A DNA stretch of 64,000 nt from Corylus avellana (GCF_901000735.1 NC_081546.1:5151001-5215000); one strand, 5' to 3'. Shown: positions 32,007 to 45,451, numbered from the stretch's first letter. The notes: generated from the sequence alone by a model not told the origin. Program-made: numbers and translations.

Positions 32007-34625
32007 AGTGGTTTGGTCAACTACTCCCAAAGGACAAATTTGAGATGATCAACTTTAGGGTTGTTTAGTTACTTTTTCTAGCTGATTATGGATGGTCAGC
32101 CACCTTAGCGATTTTGGAATGACATTGAGTCGTGTTAAGGCATCTGTATAAGAATATGTAAATTAACCATAAGCTGACCCGTTTAATTAAATTTGTCAAA
32201 CTTTTTAATTTGAACTTTCTTATTTTATGTTGGGCTCGTATCGAGTTCGCATGTCGTGCCAAAAATTGTTAGTCCTAACAGGTTATACCCTTCAACCATA
32301 ACCAACTAATTTTATATTGGGTTTGTATGAAATTCGCAAATTGTGTCAAACAATATTAGCCCTAAACTGACGACCACAGCCCAAACTTGTTTTTATTTTG
32401 ATTTATTAGAAGGTAAATTTATATTTTTCATAAAGACCAGAAATGAAAAATGACAAGAATTTGCACACATGCAGAAGGATTTGTTTGTTATTTGTCACAA
32501 GATAAAATCAAAAGACCAATTTAAAATCATATTTTCCCGGATTCCCCTATTTTTATGAAGAATAGGTGAGCTATATGATATATGCATCAGACCTAGTCAT
32601 GGGGGTGAAGGAAGAGAACAAGGAAGTTTGTTCATTTGGTACGTCTGCTGAAGAATACTATATTAATGTGTTGATCTAATTCCCTTGCCGCAGGATACAT
32701 TGACATACAACACGTGTTCTTTTTCTTTATTCATTTTTTCTTCTTGTCTTTTCTGTCTTGTTCAAATCTTTGGTTAGATAATATTGCATGCTCAAGTTGC
32801 AACGTAATGTTTGTTTGACTCGAGAAAGTGAGAGGGAGAAAGGGTGGTTTTGTTGAATATATATCTTGAATCTAATATGCTTCTTTGAGGGTTTTTGTTG
32901 TATTCCGAGGCAGCTAGGAATTAATGACGAAATGGGTATTTTCAGTCATTGTTGGGATAAGTGCCTAAACAAATCCTGTAGTTTTCATGCCACTATCATT
33001 GACTTCAAGAATCCTATAGATTATCCACAAATTCACTTCATTGAAGTTCATATCCAACTTATCTTTGACATCCTTGACGCTCTTCTAGCATTTTCTTTTT
33101 GAAAAGTTAGGAATGATGTTAATAAAACTTATGTGCACACCACGTTGGACCGCAGTCAGATCCTTTTCTGATAGCATTTTCATTGCTCCTCTCCTTTTAA
33201 CTTATGTTCCTATTATTAGTAGGAAAGATCCACCCTCTCCTACTGCTTTTCCTTCACTTTAGTTCGGTTTTGTGTTGTATAAATAAAAAAAAGACACAAT
33301 TTTCAGGTTGTATATTGTGTTTTTTTTTTTAATGTTAAATAATTAAGAGAAACGGATGAGAGAAGTGCAATTGAGATGATATCCAGGAGTGACTTCTAAG
33401 CTAAAACTTTTGAAAATGCCTTAAATAATTTGCATTGCAGTTTTCTTCCGGAGAGAAGCTCAGAGGAGTAGAGTTGAATTACTTTCTAACGATTAATTTA
33501 TTGTTTATATTAATATAAAATATTTTATTAATATAGGGAAATCATCAACATCAAGAATAATCAATCACATCTCTTAGATAAGAAATGCTTATTTTTCAAA
33601 TGATACGTGCTAGTGTAGTGACCTCATGCCGCTCGTCACAAAGGAGATATGTGAGAGAGGAATGAGAGTTATAGGGGTTCATTGGTGGAATCTGGTGAAG
33701 CCACTCCGATGATCAAGTTAGTAACGGTTTCGATCATGCCTTTTTCCTTTGGGGTTTTGAGGATTTCTGCCAACATGTTGGTATTGACATAGAGATTCCC
33801 TCACTAGAGTATCATAAACGGATGCATGGCATGGCTAGGCGGTTAGAAGAGCTAGCCGAGGGAAAATCAGTTGTTATGCGTCATACTTGAACAAAGGTGC
33901 ACTCGGATCTTAGTAGTTAGTTAGGTCATGGCCAGGGAACTTGTGGTGCCACACAAGCCCTTATATTCATGGGTTCTTTGGACTCTCTAGCAGACATGCC
34001 TTTGAGGTCCGTTCTTCTGTGGAATTTGACTCACATTGGGTATGGGATTTATTGGAATAAGGATTAATTTATCATTCTAAAAAAACTAAATTATATGGTA
34101 AATATGGAGTAATCACCAAACTTGAATTCTTGATGATTTTAACCATCGATAATGCAGCTTAGGAAAAAAAAAAAAAACTAATCTATCATATAGGTCTCAA
34201 ACTTCCATAATTGATATCAAATAGGGCATGGCAAATTTTTCCTTCAACATATTAAAAATAAATTGTACGTACTCTTAAAATACATGTCAATTTAATATAT
34301 TGGATTTAGAAAAACTCCGGCCTACTTAGCCGTGCATTAGACTTTGGACCAAATACATTATCCTAATCACCAATAATTTCATATATTATCACTAATAGCT
34401 TGATTAATGCACATTAATAATAGAATATGTGGTTGAGTATACGTATGAATTTATAAAGAAGAGTTATACAAGTATTTGACAAAATTGAAGTAGGCTCAAT
34501 AATGGGCCTAAAGTCAAGCATAGGGAGAGTTGTATTCTTTATTATATTGGCCGGAGAAAGATGACAATTATGATTTCACCACAATGACGTGCGCAATGAC
34601 GGTTCATTGATGGTGATGATAGATT
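32007..34625. other. 2.6-kb intergenic region without a recognised gene
   Basis: Short open frames (for example 32866-33102) have no domain match I can name. 33600-34075 is less AT-rich and holds no long frame; it may be an old repeat fragment. No RNA gene is evident. Confidence 0.4.
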
Positions 34626-35090
34626 ATTTTATTTTATTTTTTTAAATTGAATAAAGAAAAATAGTTATAAGGGAAGATTCTTACCACTCCTAATCATAAA
34701 GGAAGAAAGAGTGGGTGATCTTAAAACTGAAAAATGGGTAAGCTCTCTAACAACAGACTCAAAACAAACTAAAACAGTGCATAAATAATTATATAAGGTA
34801 GGAAATGGGTCAAACGAGTAACTCGGTCCTCTCAAAGGGCCGCACCAGGTGGTTACAGATGCAAAAGGAATACAAATTAAGATGAACCTATCTAAACCCC
34901 CATATGGAACCGGAAACAATCATCTTAAAGAGGCTGAAACAAAAAATGCACTGTCAAAGGGCCGCACCAGGTGGTTACAGATGCAAAAGGAATACAAATT
35001 AAGATGAACCTATCTAAACCCCCATATGGAACCGGAAACAATCATCTTAAAGAGGCTGAAACAAAAAATGCACTGTCATAGTCTGAAATA
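34626..35090 (-). mobile_element. LINE-type 3' end with an internal 122-bp tandem duplication
   Basis: The minus strand reads as the same 3'-UTR family as 5790-6125 and ends in an A-rich tail (T-rich at 34626-34650 on the plus strand). A segment of about 122 bp, from TGTCAAAGGGCCGCACC to AAAAAATGCACTG, is present twice head-to-tail with essentially no differences (about 34835-34956 and 34957-35078). The other family copy has it once. Confidence 0.75.
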
Positions 35091-35395
35091 AGAACTGTAA
35101 AATAGAATCTCTCTTTCTTTGTTAGTGCAACGGATTGGCCTTAATAAGTTTGTGTTTTTTTTCATACATGTCCTATTCTCCCATGTGTTTTTTAATTTTA
35201 CTAAAAATTATTACAAAAAAAACAAAATACATGTTCTACGGATAAATGTCAATCTTATAAATTAAGTCAAAATTTTCTTCTTAAACCTAATTTGAAAGAA
35301 AACTTCGTCTTATAAGGATTTTGTTTTTTTTGTTCGTCTTTTTCCGTTTTGTAGATTTTGCCTAGCCTTCAATTGCAAAACCATATAAGTGACTA

Positions 35396-35640
35396 AAAGT
35401 GTGTTTGGTATTGCGATTTAACAAACAAAAAGTATGATTTTAAATTAAATTGCAAAAAATGTATTGTTTGGAAGTATGCTTTTAAAAAATTTCAATTTGA
35501 AAACACAAAATCAAAGAGATGCTTTTTATAACCGTACGATTTTAAATGTTAAAAGTGCGATTTTAATAAATACTTATCTACGTTTCTAAAAATCGCATTT
35601 TCAAATCGCACGTTTTGAAATTACCAACCCAAATGGATCT
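35396..35640. mobile_element. MITE-like fold-back element
   Basis: AGTGTGTTTGGTATTGCGAT at the left and ACCAACCCAAATGGATCTTA at the right are imperfect inverted ends. Inner TGCGATTT/AAATCGCA blocks also pair. It resembles plant hAT MITEs with TGTTTGG-type ends. Boundaries are approximate. Confidence 0.5.
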
Positions 35641-36130
35641 TAAGTGGAAAAAATGGGAATGGCTGCATGAAAGAGTAAATTAAAATTGAGAGTGGTTACA
35701 AAGGAAATAAATTTATATTTTCCCTCGAGCTTACCAACTTACCAGTCTATGACTTGGTCATGGGGTACTCAGAGGGGGAGAGAGAGCAGACTTGTAAAAA
35801 CAAGTTAAGTACACATAACTACAAAAATTAAAATTAAACAAACAAGAAAAACATAGTGCCGTGATGTCATACAAATCATTAAAAAAAAAAAATCCAAAAC
35901 TTATATCAAGTGCAACAAAAAACAAATACTCTTCCTAGGGTTTATGAAAAATAAATTGGGATGATTTCATTCAGAGGTCCCTAATAAGTAAAATCCACAG
36001 CAAAGCATGAAACATCTGCTCACTGTATATCCAAAGGCTCTTTGCCAAGCCAACCCAAATGAGTTATTGACAAACCTGTATCCTGGTTAGCCATAGACCA
36101 TAGTAAGAAATCAATACAAGCTGCATAGTA

Positions 36131-39100
36131 TCATCTGTTCTCTGATTTCACAGTAGTAACTCCTTTGTACATTTTTGCACGATCCTTCAGAGCGTCTCGC
36201 CGGGGCCGTGCCACCTTATTGTTAGGGTCAAAAAGAAGCACTTCTTCAAATGCCTTGAGAGCAGACTTGTAGTCTTTCTTCTTCTCATAGGCATCACCCA
36301 GGTTATTCCAAGCTGTGACATAGCCTGGCTGAACCCTCACAGCTGTTTCAAATTGAGTGATTCCCTTGTCAAGTTTCCCATCGCGGACGTAACTGACGCC
36401 GAGTGCATTGTAAACCTATTTATATATTTGATGAGTAAAAATGATTATCATGCAAGTTTCAACTTACTAGCTTTCATAAATAACAGCAGTGTTCATGTCA
36501 ATTCCAAAAGCAGATAAGCAGTGTAAAAATGACAAGTTTCAGTTTGTACACTAGCATATACAGCCTAACAGGAGAAATAGGAAGCTCAAGTCTTAACCAA
36601 CATCTTAATAAATGGAAAATCTAATAAAAGAACCAATTTGCTTGATGCTATGAACAATCTTGAGTATGCACTTTCTAGGCCATAAAAACTCAATATTTGT
36701 TGAATTCAGATTGTTGTGCTTTATTATGAATACCATTTTACATGTAGTAATATACAATTTCAATTCCATCTAAGGTACATTGCATGACTTGATTTTCATA
36801 TGCAGTGCACATATGAATGCATGCATGTATCTATAGATGTGTGCAGGTATATATATTGCTCAAATCAAGAAAAGACATGATGACCAAATACCTGATAAAA
36901 GACGTGGCTCAGATGTAAATTGCAAAAAGATTAGCCTAGCCCAGGTAATGGATTGAAGGTTTAGGCAATTAACTTTTGAGTTTGTAAGCCGTTTATCAAT
37001 AAAATCTTTACATCAAGACACAACAGTGAGAGAGGTTGTAGAACAATTTTGAACCTTAATGATGTAAAAGTTTTGATCTGACCAAATAATAGGGCTGCTC
37101 GTCGGGTCAATCTAAACTGACTGATCCAACTAGGTATAGCCGGTCAGTCAGTAGCGGGGTAATAACAACCTTATTGGGTTGGGTGTCGGGTTTAGTTTGT
37201 CGATAAACCTGATATAACTGACCCGACAAACCATAATGCACACACACCTGACCACCCAAGGTGAGAGGGTGGTACGACTGGGGGGCTGTGGAGCCCACCT
37301 ACCCTAAGTATCCTATTATGTAGGACCTGTCCCGCAACCCAGTCTATTAGGCCGTTCGAATTTCACAGAAATTCAGACAACCTAATAACAAGGGATCCCA
37401 ATCCAATCCGACCACTCCCACAAACACCCGAGGGGGTAGTGGGTGGTTACCACCCCAAAGAGCATGGAAGGGGATGGACTAACCATCTCCTCAACCCCCT
37501 CTTTTTGCCTTTTTTTTTTAAGGATCTTTTAGGGGTATAATTGAAATTTCACATGGTTTATGCTAAGAAATAGACAGACAATGTGATGGAAATATCTAAT
37601 TGAAAAATGACTAAAATCAGAGACTTTTATTGAGAAAATTAGAAACCCGTGGGGGCTATTGAAAATCAAGCAAAACTCAGGATAGTGACTTGTATTTTTT
37701 CTTAAGTAAAATATGGAGCACCAAACATGGCCTTAGTTTTATGAGATTGAATTGCAATCAGAATAGAGAAGATTTGTATTTGTAGATAGGTAGTAAAAGT
37801 AACTAGTGAGGGATAAAATTTATTATTGCATGTTGAAGACCAAATTCGAAGAGAAATATATTAACCTTAACCATCAAATTAAGTCACTTTCTGCACTCAT
37901 CAGTGACCTACAACAACGTTAATAGAAATTGAACAACCCAAATATCCAATTCATAAATCCTGAGGTTTAATGTGTAATCTTCCATTTTTGTTTGAATATT
38001 TTTATCTTTTCACCAAATAATAGATGGATCCCAAATCCAGAAACTCTCACTGCACACATGATGAGTCAACCTCAGACTCCTTAAGAAAGAGGTAAGACAC
38101 CACTTTGTTTAAAAGGCTGGTTGTTAAATGCAAGCTTTTAATTAAAAGCAATTTCAAAGCAAAAAAAAAAACACAAAAACAAAAACAAAAAAGAAGAAGA
38201 AACACAACGTGCATCCAAAAAATAAAGTTACCATGATAATACCACATTGTTTCTGTTTGTCATATTTGAATAAAGCGATATTTAAGGTCCAAAAGCTCAT
38301 CATACCTGAGCAAGATCTTGATCATCTCCATCCCATTTGTCAATTGCCTGAAGCAAATATTTAGTAGCAGCTGGATAAAATTTCCTCCTCAGCATCACCG
38401 CACCAAGTTCAAAATACTCGGTTGCACTAGCATCACCACTTCTTACCTGCTCCTGAAATTATTAAGAAAAAATAAAATAAAAGAGGAAATGTCCATTATT
38501 GTCGCAAAACAAAGGAGCAAAAAAAAAAAGTATCAAATGTGTCTCCATTTAAAGCTCTAACATAGTTCAGGGAGGTTGCATAGTATTTATCAATGTTGCA
38601 TGGAAGCATATTCCCATAAAGGGCATGGCAGTATGCAGGCTCTTACCTGCAATTCTTTAGCCGAAAGATCAAGTTCTCTGCGTACAAGGACTTGACGAAT
38701 CACAAAGAAGGTTCCAATCCCAAGGAAACCCAATAATATCAGCAAATATGATAGCTGGATTCCTAATTCAAATAACTCCCCAATCTCATAAACGGCATTT
38801 GTGTTGGTATTCTCACTTGCATGTGCCACTTGAGCATTAATCAACCAAAAGGTTTGTGCAAACAAGAACAAAGATACCCAAGTTAATGGTCTTTTCCCAT
38901 CTTCAATATCTTCAGTTATCAAAAAGTTCCTTATACATTCTGCAATACAATGAGGAGAACAAAAGGATGATTAGTGAAGTAGTGAGGAAAAAAATGCAAA
39001 AAGGTTGAAAGGACGTGAAGGTCATGTAATGACTTTCAGAATAACACCAAAACTCACATATTGTAGCATTATCAGGTTGAAGAGGAATATGTTTAAGTTA

Positions 39101-42100
39101 TGTTGGCTCAGAATTAACGTACCAACTTTACTCCACAGGCTGAACTGATGTTGAAACCAATCAACATTCTTGAAATGATTTTTTAAAAGTAAACGATATT
39201 TATTAAAAATCAAAGGGCACATCCAAGTGCATAGGAAATATACAAGAGACTCATTTGGTTTATAGCACTCATGAAAATTAAAAATATGAAAACAATCATA
39301 AACAGTCATCCACAAGAAAAAAGTATAGGAAAAGGTCTTTAGCTCCGCCATCATCCTCTCACAATCTCCAAAGTTCCAATCATTTCATTCTCTCCAAATG
39401 CACCACATCATACAAAGCGGAATCATCTTCCACATAACTTCACTTTGGAGATTACCAAATTGCCTACTCCAACAACCGAGGAGATCTCTCACACGACAAG
39501 GCATGACCCACGCTAAACCGAATACCAGAAAGTAGAGTTCAATAAGGCACTAGCTATATCACAATGAAGTAAGAGGTGGTCAACGGATTCCCAACTCTTC
39601 TTACACATGTAGCACCAATCAACTACAATGATTTTTTGCTTCCTTAAGTTTTCCAAAGTGAGGATCTTGCCTAAAGCAGCCGACCAAGCGAAGAAAGCCA
39701 CATTCAAAGTTATTTTCTCTAAACTTGCAAAACCTAAAGCTGCATTTGAAAAACTTCACTGAAAACTATTTTCTGTTGTTTAGGTGAAGCACTTAATACT
39801 ATTTTTCAATGCTTACAGGCACAAGAAAATCCTCTTTGAAAAATGGTTTTGACCCCAAGCAATCACCTAAAGAGGGTGAATAGGTGATGTGCAACAACAA
39901 TTTCCAATTAAAAATATTATACCATACAAGTCATAAAATACCAAACCACAACAATGATAATAACCAAAATCACACAATCAACAAAATATTTTTGTGACAA
40001 AGTGAAACCTTTTGAAGAACTCTTCAAAAGTAAAACACTCTGAGGCAATCAAACTCATGAGATCAATCACTATAGAATAATGAGAATATTACAAGAGTTC
40101 ATACTTACAAAACCTTTGTAGATAACACTCTTGTACTAAACAAGCGACCCACTTGCCCGTTGTTGCGATAGTTCTCCTAGAACCTCTGAACAATTTTTCT
40201 ACTTGATCTCGTTGACTGTAACTCCAATTAGACTGAAGGTTTGTTGTTATGACTGGTGTGGTTTGAACAAAAATTCCAAGAGATTAAACAATGAAAGCTC
40301 ACTACAAAAGTCTCTCCTGGCACAAAACTAGTCAAGGGCTAAGCACAATGTGTGGAATGGCTTCAACATGAAAATCATGTGAAGTTTAAAGTCGGTTTCC
40401 CAAATTTGTCAAAGATTCAAGGAGGTGTCTGGACATGTAAGTGAGACCGTCCGAACATGGCTAGGGTTTCAAGCTATTAACCTGGCGGCATCCGGACATT
40501 AGTGAACGCACTTGCAGATGGAACCTTCTATGTAAACATAGTGTCTGGAGACTTGCGACAAGTTTTTTTTTTTTTTTGATAAGTAAAGATGTATAAAATA
40601 AAAGCGCAGAGGGGCGCAACCCTAGTACACAGAGAGTATACAAGAGAGCGACTAAGAAGAAAAAAAAGAAGACTTGCGACAAGTTTGCAAATGAACCATT
40701 ATGTGACTTCATCTTTCAAAGTTATGTCCAGACAGGTGCGAACGAAATTGCAAATGGGACATTCTGGAAGTCCATATAATGAGGCACATCCAGACGTATG
40801 CGAACAGATTTGTGAACGAGACACATTGTGATCCCAACTTCATTGTCATGTCTGGAAAGCTGTGGATAGATTTGCGAACAGAGCATTTTGTCTCTTCATT
40901 TAGCAGGGCACGTCTGGATGCAGATGAAGTTGTGAACAAAGCATGTCGTACTAGGCATTTTTTTAAGGATTTTGACACTAAACCCTAAGTACATATCTAC
41001 CCTACCAAAGTTTACATTCATAGACTTGTTGAGCATTGAATCAGCCATTAAAAAACCTAACACTCTTCCTTGTCTTGCAGCCCACTTTAGCTCCATGACC
41101 GTTGTCACCAATTTTCTCCATCCTATTCCCTTTGTCACTCATCACCCTATAGAGATGACACTTCTCACACAAAGCCGTACCATTCACTCCCACCCCAGAG
41201 ATTGCCACTACACCTCCACCAGGTCTATTCCAGGGAGATCAGCCGTTGAATGCTCAAGGTCATCAAGGCCCATGCAAACTCAACTAGGCCACAGGAGGTC
41301 TTGAAGGACCAGATGAGGAATGGTGGGGGGGCTATGATGAAGTGGGCAGAGAAGTGGTGGTGGAGGGGAGGGGGAGAAGAGCGAAGGGGAACATGGTGGA
41401 GATGGAGTCGAATTTTCTAGAGAGAGAGAGAGCGTGTGTGTGTGTGTGTGGGGGGAGGGTTGTTAAGGAGGTGGTGGAGGTTGTCACTGGCAGTTATCAA
41501 GCTGGTGATGAGCTTTGGGCATGCATGCTTCAGTTTTGAGTTCTCGGATCTTTTCTAGCTATGTCAGCTCTGGGACTAAAAATGTCTTCCACTTAGCCCT
41601 TCTTTTTTGCAGTTGATTAAGATCTCATTTTCTCTCACCAAAGTGTTTTCCTCTATCCAACTGCAATTTTTTTTTTTTTTTTGGTCCTGGAAGTGGTTTA
41701 TCCTAAGCTTGCAATTTGGCAATCTAGATGTTGATTTTTTTCATCCTTATCAAAGAACTGGCTTTTGTAACTAGATCCGTCGACTTTCATGAATTAATGG
41801 AAAAACTATATATAAGTTGGAAATTTCCAATTCCAAATTACTTGGCTCTCGTTCAGTAATAAAACAGAGAGAGGGAGAGAGAGAGAGAGAGTGAACTCAA
41901 TTTTATAAAGAGTTAAAAATTGAATAATAATATAATTGACTTGAAGTCCACATGCTTATGCACAGACACCTACATTTGCGCACACATGCAAACATGTATA
42001 TGTATTATGCATCACTGGCATGGTCTGATCAACCACAATGGCCATGACCATCATCATTAGTTGTTAATTTATAAAGAGTAAACTTAATGACTAAATCCAT

Positions 42101-43975
42101 TGATAGACAAATAAAATGTCTGTTTGATGTGAAACTGAGATGTTGAAGACCTTTCTGAATCTGAGTGTGCTAAATATGTTGTAAGATGCACATTGATGTG
42201 CTTTGGACTTTAGAAGAACTCAGATAGAGGTAACCAGGCAGCCCATGTCTATGTCAAAAACAGTGTTCAATTACGCATAGATAAAATTGAAATTCCAAAG
42301 TTTCTCACATATGAACTGTGTTACCTTTACTAAATGCTGTATGAATGACAATACACCAATGGTTTAGGCACTAAAATAGATAGTACATAAAAAGGTTAAA
42401 AAAGAGAAGAGGGAATTACTCTCAAAATTTTTTGAGGTCACAAATTCCGTTGCCAATTCCCTTTGAAATATCTGCCTTCATCCACAAAAGAATAAGAAGT
42501 TAGTAACTAGAGATGTACGGGGACTAACGTTTAAGTTCTTAGCAACACAGAAAGCAACCAAAAAAAAAAACCCAGTTATGCAGCCCAGAGGTCCGATGGA
42601 CCTCCAATGGACCCAAAAAAATATGCAAGGAATGATCATAAAAGGCCAGACCTCTCAAGATTCAATGCTAATTATTGAAGGGGCTAACCCCAATTTCTGT
42701 AGTCACACCAGAAACAATGATACTTGATATTCTTATCTTGAAATGCACACAAGCAAGTGATCCTATAAAGGGTTGGAACTTTCTGTCCGCCCTCTAGAAA
42801 ATGAAGACCTTTGAATCGATATTTGACTGAAAAATTACATTTACAGACCATACTTCAGGACTCTATAACTAATTCTACAACTCATGTTCTCGGGTCTTGT
42901 AGACCAATTAATAAGTTCTTCAAAGACTCGATAATCAATTATATACTTCTAGAATTAACATTTGAAGATCTTTCACAAAACCCTGTGTTTAATCAGGTTG
43001 ATTTTCCTACCATGAAATAAAAAGCAACTGTCCAAGACTCCCTTTTCATTAAGTCAGATTTTTCTTGGATCTTTAAGGGTCTCCATCAGTAGAGTTCTCC
43101 AGGTAATATATGATTAAGAGACAGAATCAAGAAAGTTAAAAATAAGATTAATGGCACTCATGCACCACAGTAATTTATATGCAGCAACATTTTGTGTAGA
43201 GATTATCAGAACACATACCTGAAAATTGGGAAATCTAGTAAGGTTTGGTCCATAGCCTGTTTTAGAGGTTATCAAAACTGGTGCACCATAGCGCTGAAAA
43301 ATAGCCTGGGTAGTGAACAGCAGCATTTAGAGCAATAGAGAAACTGGCATATTCTCCAACTTCAGAGAAACTAGTAGCATAAGGGAAAAGGGGGAATACT
43401 ATATGACTATATGAGGTTTGATCTATTAACATTAGACCAGTTAAAGTTGCTTGCAAGGAAGATGAAATAAATTCTTCAAAGTAGTATTTGTACAATATAT
43501 TTATTTAAGTACATAACTAGGACAAAAAATGTTAATAACTATTTTTAAACCAACTTGTTTGATATCTTGGATAATCTCAATTTGTGTTTATGAATTAGAA
43601 ATTGTGATCACATCAAATTTAAGCCATCTTATACAGGATTTAGGAGCAACCCTTGCAATTTATTTGAACATTATCTATAGTTGAAACTACACACAGTGAC
43701 ACCGACACACACAAGAAAAAGGAAGGATCTCAAATCATGTTCAATATCTTTTCAAAGATATGGCACTTCATCCATCACTGCAAAGAGAACTACAACGGGC
43801 TGTACGAGGAAAAATAAATAATAAAAAAAAAAACTTGGGGCTTTACCTGAAGAGAGAGCTTGTGGGGCTTGAGTTTGAGAGACCCAAATGGAAGAAGAGA
43901 GTGAGAGTGAGAGAGATAGAGTTGGCCATGCATTTGAAGAGGTGGCGATGAAGAAATGGTGGTTTGGAGAAGCAT
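36131..43975 (-). CDS. PYG7: PYG7/Ycf37-like TPR protein for photosystem I assembly
   Basis: Minus-strand exons: 43975-43847 (transit peptide, [14 protein letters not shown]...), 43305-43219 ([20 protein letters not shown]), 38939-38647, 38452-38306 and 36415-36131 (stop). The N-terminus is Ser/Leu/Lys-rich, fitting a chloroplast transit peptide. Next come a hydrophobic segment ending AQVAHA and a membrane span ([19 protein letters not shown]). TPR repeats follow ([59 protein letters not shown]). PYG7 is a thylakoid protein needed for PSI assembly. The last three exons join in phase. Exon 2 ends in phase 0, while exon 3 needs one preceding base, so a short exon is missing from my model, or one base is wrong, between 38940 and 43218. 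That 4.3-kb intron holds LINE and LTR-like debris. Intron 4 contains repetitive GACCCGAC/GGGTTGGGT-rich DNA near 37090-37500. Confidence 0.88.
39170..39710 (-). mobile_element. LINE 3' region with zinc-binding RT domain, inside PYG7 intron
   Basis: On the minus strand 39707-39513 encodes a zf-RVT domain: [16 protein letters not shown], then [20 protein letters not shown] with the CxxC...HxxxHC pattern. Downstream text with stops reads like the usual LINE C-terminus (LLYIFYALGCAL). Same strand as the host gene. Dead copy. Confidence 0.8.
39840..40980. other. Probable LTR-retrotransposon-derived DNA in PYG7 intron
   Basis: Non-coding DNA with repeated TTTGCGAAC/GTGCGAACGAAATTGCAAATG-type motifs (40495-40900) and a GAACTCTTCAAAAG hairpin near 40015. 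The style is that of an old LTR, but no TG...CA pair or target duplication was found. It was the target of the LINE insertion at 40566. Confidence 0.35.
40549..40686 (-). mobile_element. Severely 5'-truncated LINE insertion with 17-bp TSD
   Basis: About 104 bp (40566-40669) is flanked by perfect direct repeats AGACTTGCGACAAGTTT (40549-40565 and 40670-40686). On the minus strand the insert ends ...TTTACTTATC followed by about 15 A residues, and it contains the plant LINE 3'-terminal text CTAGGGTTGCGCCCCTCTGC. Poly(A), extreme 5' truncation and a long TSD are classic target-primed reverse transcription. Confidence 0.9.
40981..42973. other. Remaining part of PYG7 intron 2
   Basis: No recognised exon or element. 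There is a GT/GA-rich tract at 41418-41462 and a (GA)n stretch near 41868-41892. A missing small PYG7 exon could be anywhere here. Frames at 40972-41304 and 41138-40896 lack a recognisable domain. Confidence 0.35.
42974..43747. repeat. Segmental duplication copy 1 (contains PYG7 exon 2)
   Basis: This 774-bp block, from CACAAAACCCTGTGTTTAAT to ATCATGTTCAATAT, is repeated at 61349-62114 in the same orientation. There are only scattered substitutions and small indels, including an extra 8 bp near 43403 here. It includes PYG7 exon 2 with both splice sites and parts of introns 1 and 2. Confidence 0.92.
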
Positions 43976-44279
43976 TTTTTTCAGTTTGCTTTGTGAAGTA
44001 TGAAACTGGGTGTCTGGGTTCTCAAAGGTGAGAAGGGAAATACGGAGCTACTGCGGAGGATAAGCCTACTCTACTCAAACATGTCACTTTCCGATGAAAA
44101 ACAAGATAAGGGTGTGTTTGGTTTGGTTTCAATTTTTCAATTTTATTTTTTTATTAACGAAAACACGTGTAGCCTTCTAGTTGGATATAGCAAGACAATT
44201 CCTATAAAATTTTAATGGATAGTGAACAAAATTATTTATTTGATAATAGTTTTAATTTGGAGTTCATTGATAAAATTTA

Positions 44280-44659
44280 GGGGAAACTTCACTGAAGACC
44301 TTTGAACTTTCATTCGATTTGATAAACCTCTCATAAACTTCAAAATCTCTCAATTTAGTCCTCTAAACTGTCAATTGTTCTCAATTCGGACCCTCCGTCA
44401 GATTTTAAACGTTACATGACATTTACACCCCTGACTTTTGTATAAAATTCAAACTTCCAAAACGTTTTTTTATTTAAAAATAAAAAATAAAAATCAGGGA
44501 TATTTTGGTCTTTTTCTTGTATTTTTAATGGCTAAAATTGACGAATGGGTCTCAATTGAGAGCAATTGAAAGTTCAGAAGATTAAATTAAGAGAATTTAC
44601 GGTTTATGGGGGGTATTTCAAAACGGGTGAAAGTTCGAGGGTCTTCAATGAAGTTTCCC
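44280..44659. mobile_element. Non-autonomous TIR element (380 bp), Mutator-like
   Basis: The ends GGGAAACTTCACTGAAGACC and GGTCTTCAATGAAGTTTCCC are inverted copies. ATTCGATTTGATAAACC pairs loosely with the right inner part. The flanks ATAAAATTTA and ATAAACTTTA match at 9 of 10 bases, compatible with a 9-10-bp duplication. No ORF. It lies between the divergent PYG7 and LRR genes. Confidence 0.75.
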
Positions 44660-45451
44660 ATAAACTTTAAATTTTGAAGAACAATTTTAATGAAAAGTGA
44701 TACCACAAAAATCTCTAGAACATTTTTTTTCCCTTTATTTTGATACATTCTGAATACATTACATTAGCAGGTTACTAATGCCTCTTGTCCATTGCAAATT
44801 ATTACAAATTTGCATGCTTTATTATTCCTTCAGACTGAACAAATCCACTATTTTTTTTTTTTCTCAACAAACAATAGAAAATTGTTTTATCTCTTAATCA
44901 TTTTCTCACGCACACTTTTATTTTTGAAAATTGTTAGCTATAATTTAAGAAGTGTAGCATTTCTCTATGCATTGATGTAACATTGTCCCGTAAATGGATG
45001 ATCGGTTATCACCGTTAAACTCCGAGGAACTAAATCTCTTCCAATTGTGAGTAATTGGAGAATCTCATTTCATGAGATCCTAGCCGTGGAAGTTCAAAGT
45101 TCAAGACCATGAAATACCAATTCAATGCTGACGGCTTTACTAGACAAGCAGTCCAGTCAACTCCACCCCCACGACACGCCAACATCTTCTTCTAGTTCCC
45201 AATTTCCTTCTAATTTCCTTGCCTTCTAACAAACCAATCTCTTCTTTTTATGCTCAACCAACCAACACACCTCTTTCATTCTCTCTTCAGCTGTTTTACA
45301 TTACATCTCTTCTATTGATTCGTCTATTCCCCTGCCTTCCCTCTTCAGTACCTGAAACCAAACAGTTACTATATATTAGTCCATACATGCATACATATTT
45401 GTGATACGAATGAAAAGAGCTGCAGAATATCTCCCCCATCACGTAGCTAAA

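Noticed and set aside
32866..33102. 78-codon frame with Cys-rich part (CWDKCLNKSC)
   Set aside because: Isolated, no recognised domain, and AT-rich composition like its surroundings.
40896..41304. Opposed 80- and 110-codon frames in PYG7 intron 2
   Set aside because: Neither has a recognisable domain. They overlap on opposite strands and begin inside repeat-like DNA.
45401..45451. Upstream Met start for the LRR receptor (MIRMKRAAEY...)
   Set aside because: The extra 17 residues would precede the signal peptide, and the duplicate gene lacks this Met. The Met at 45452 is shared by both copies.
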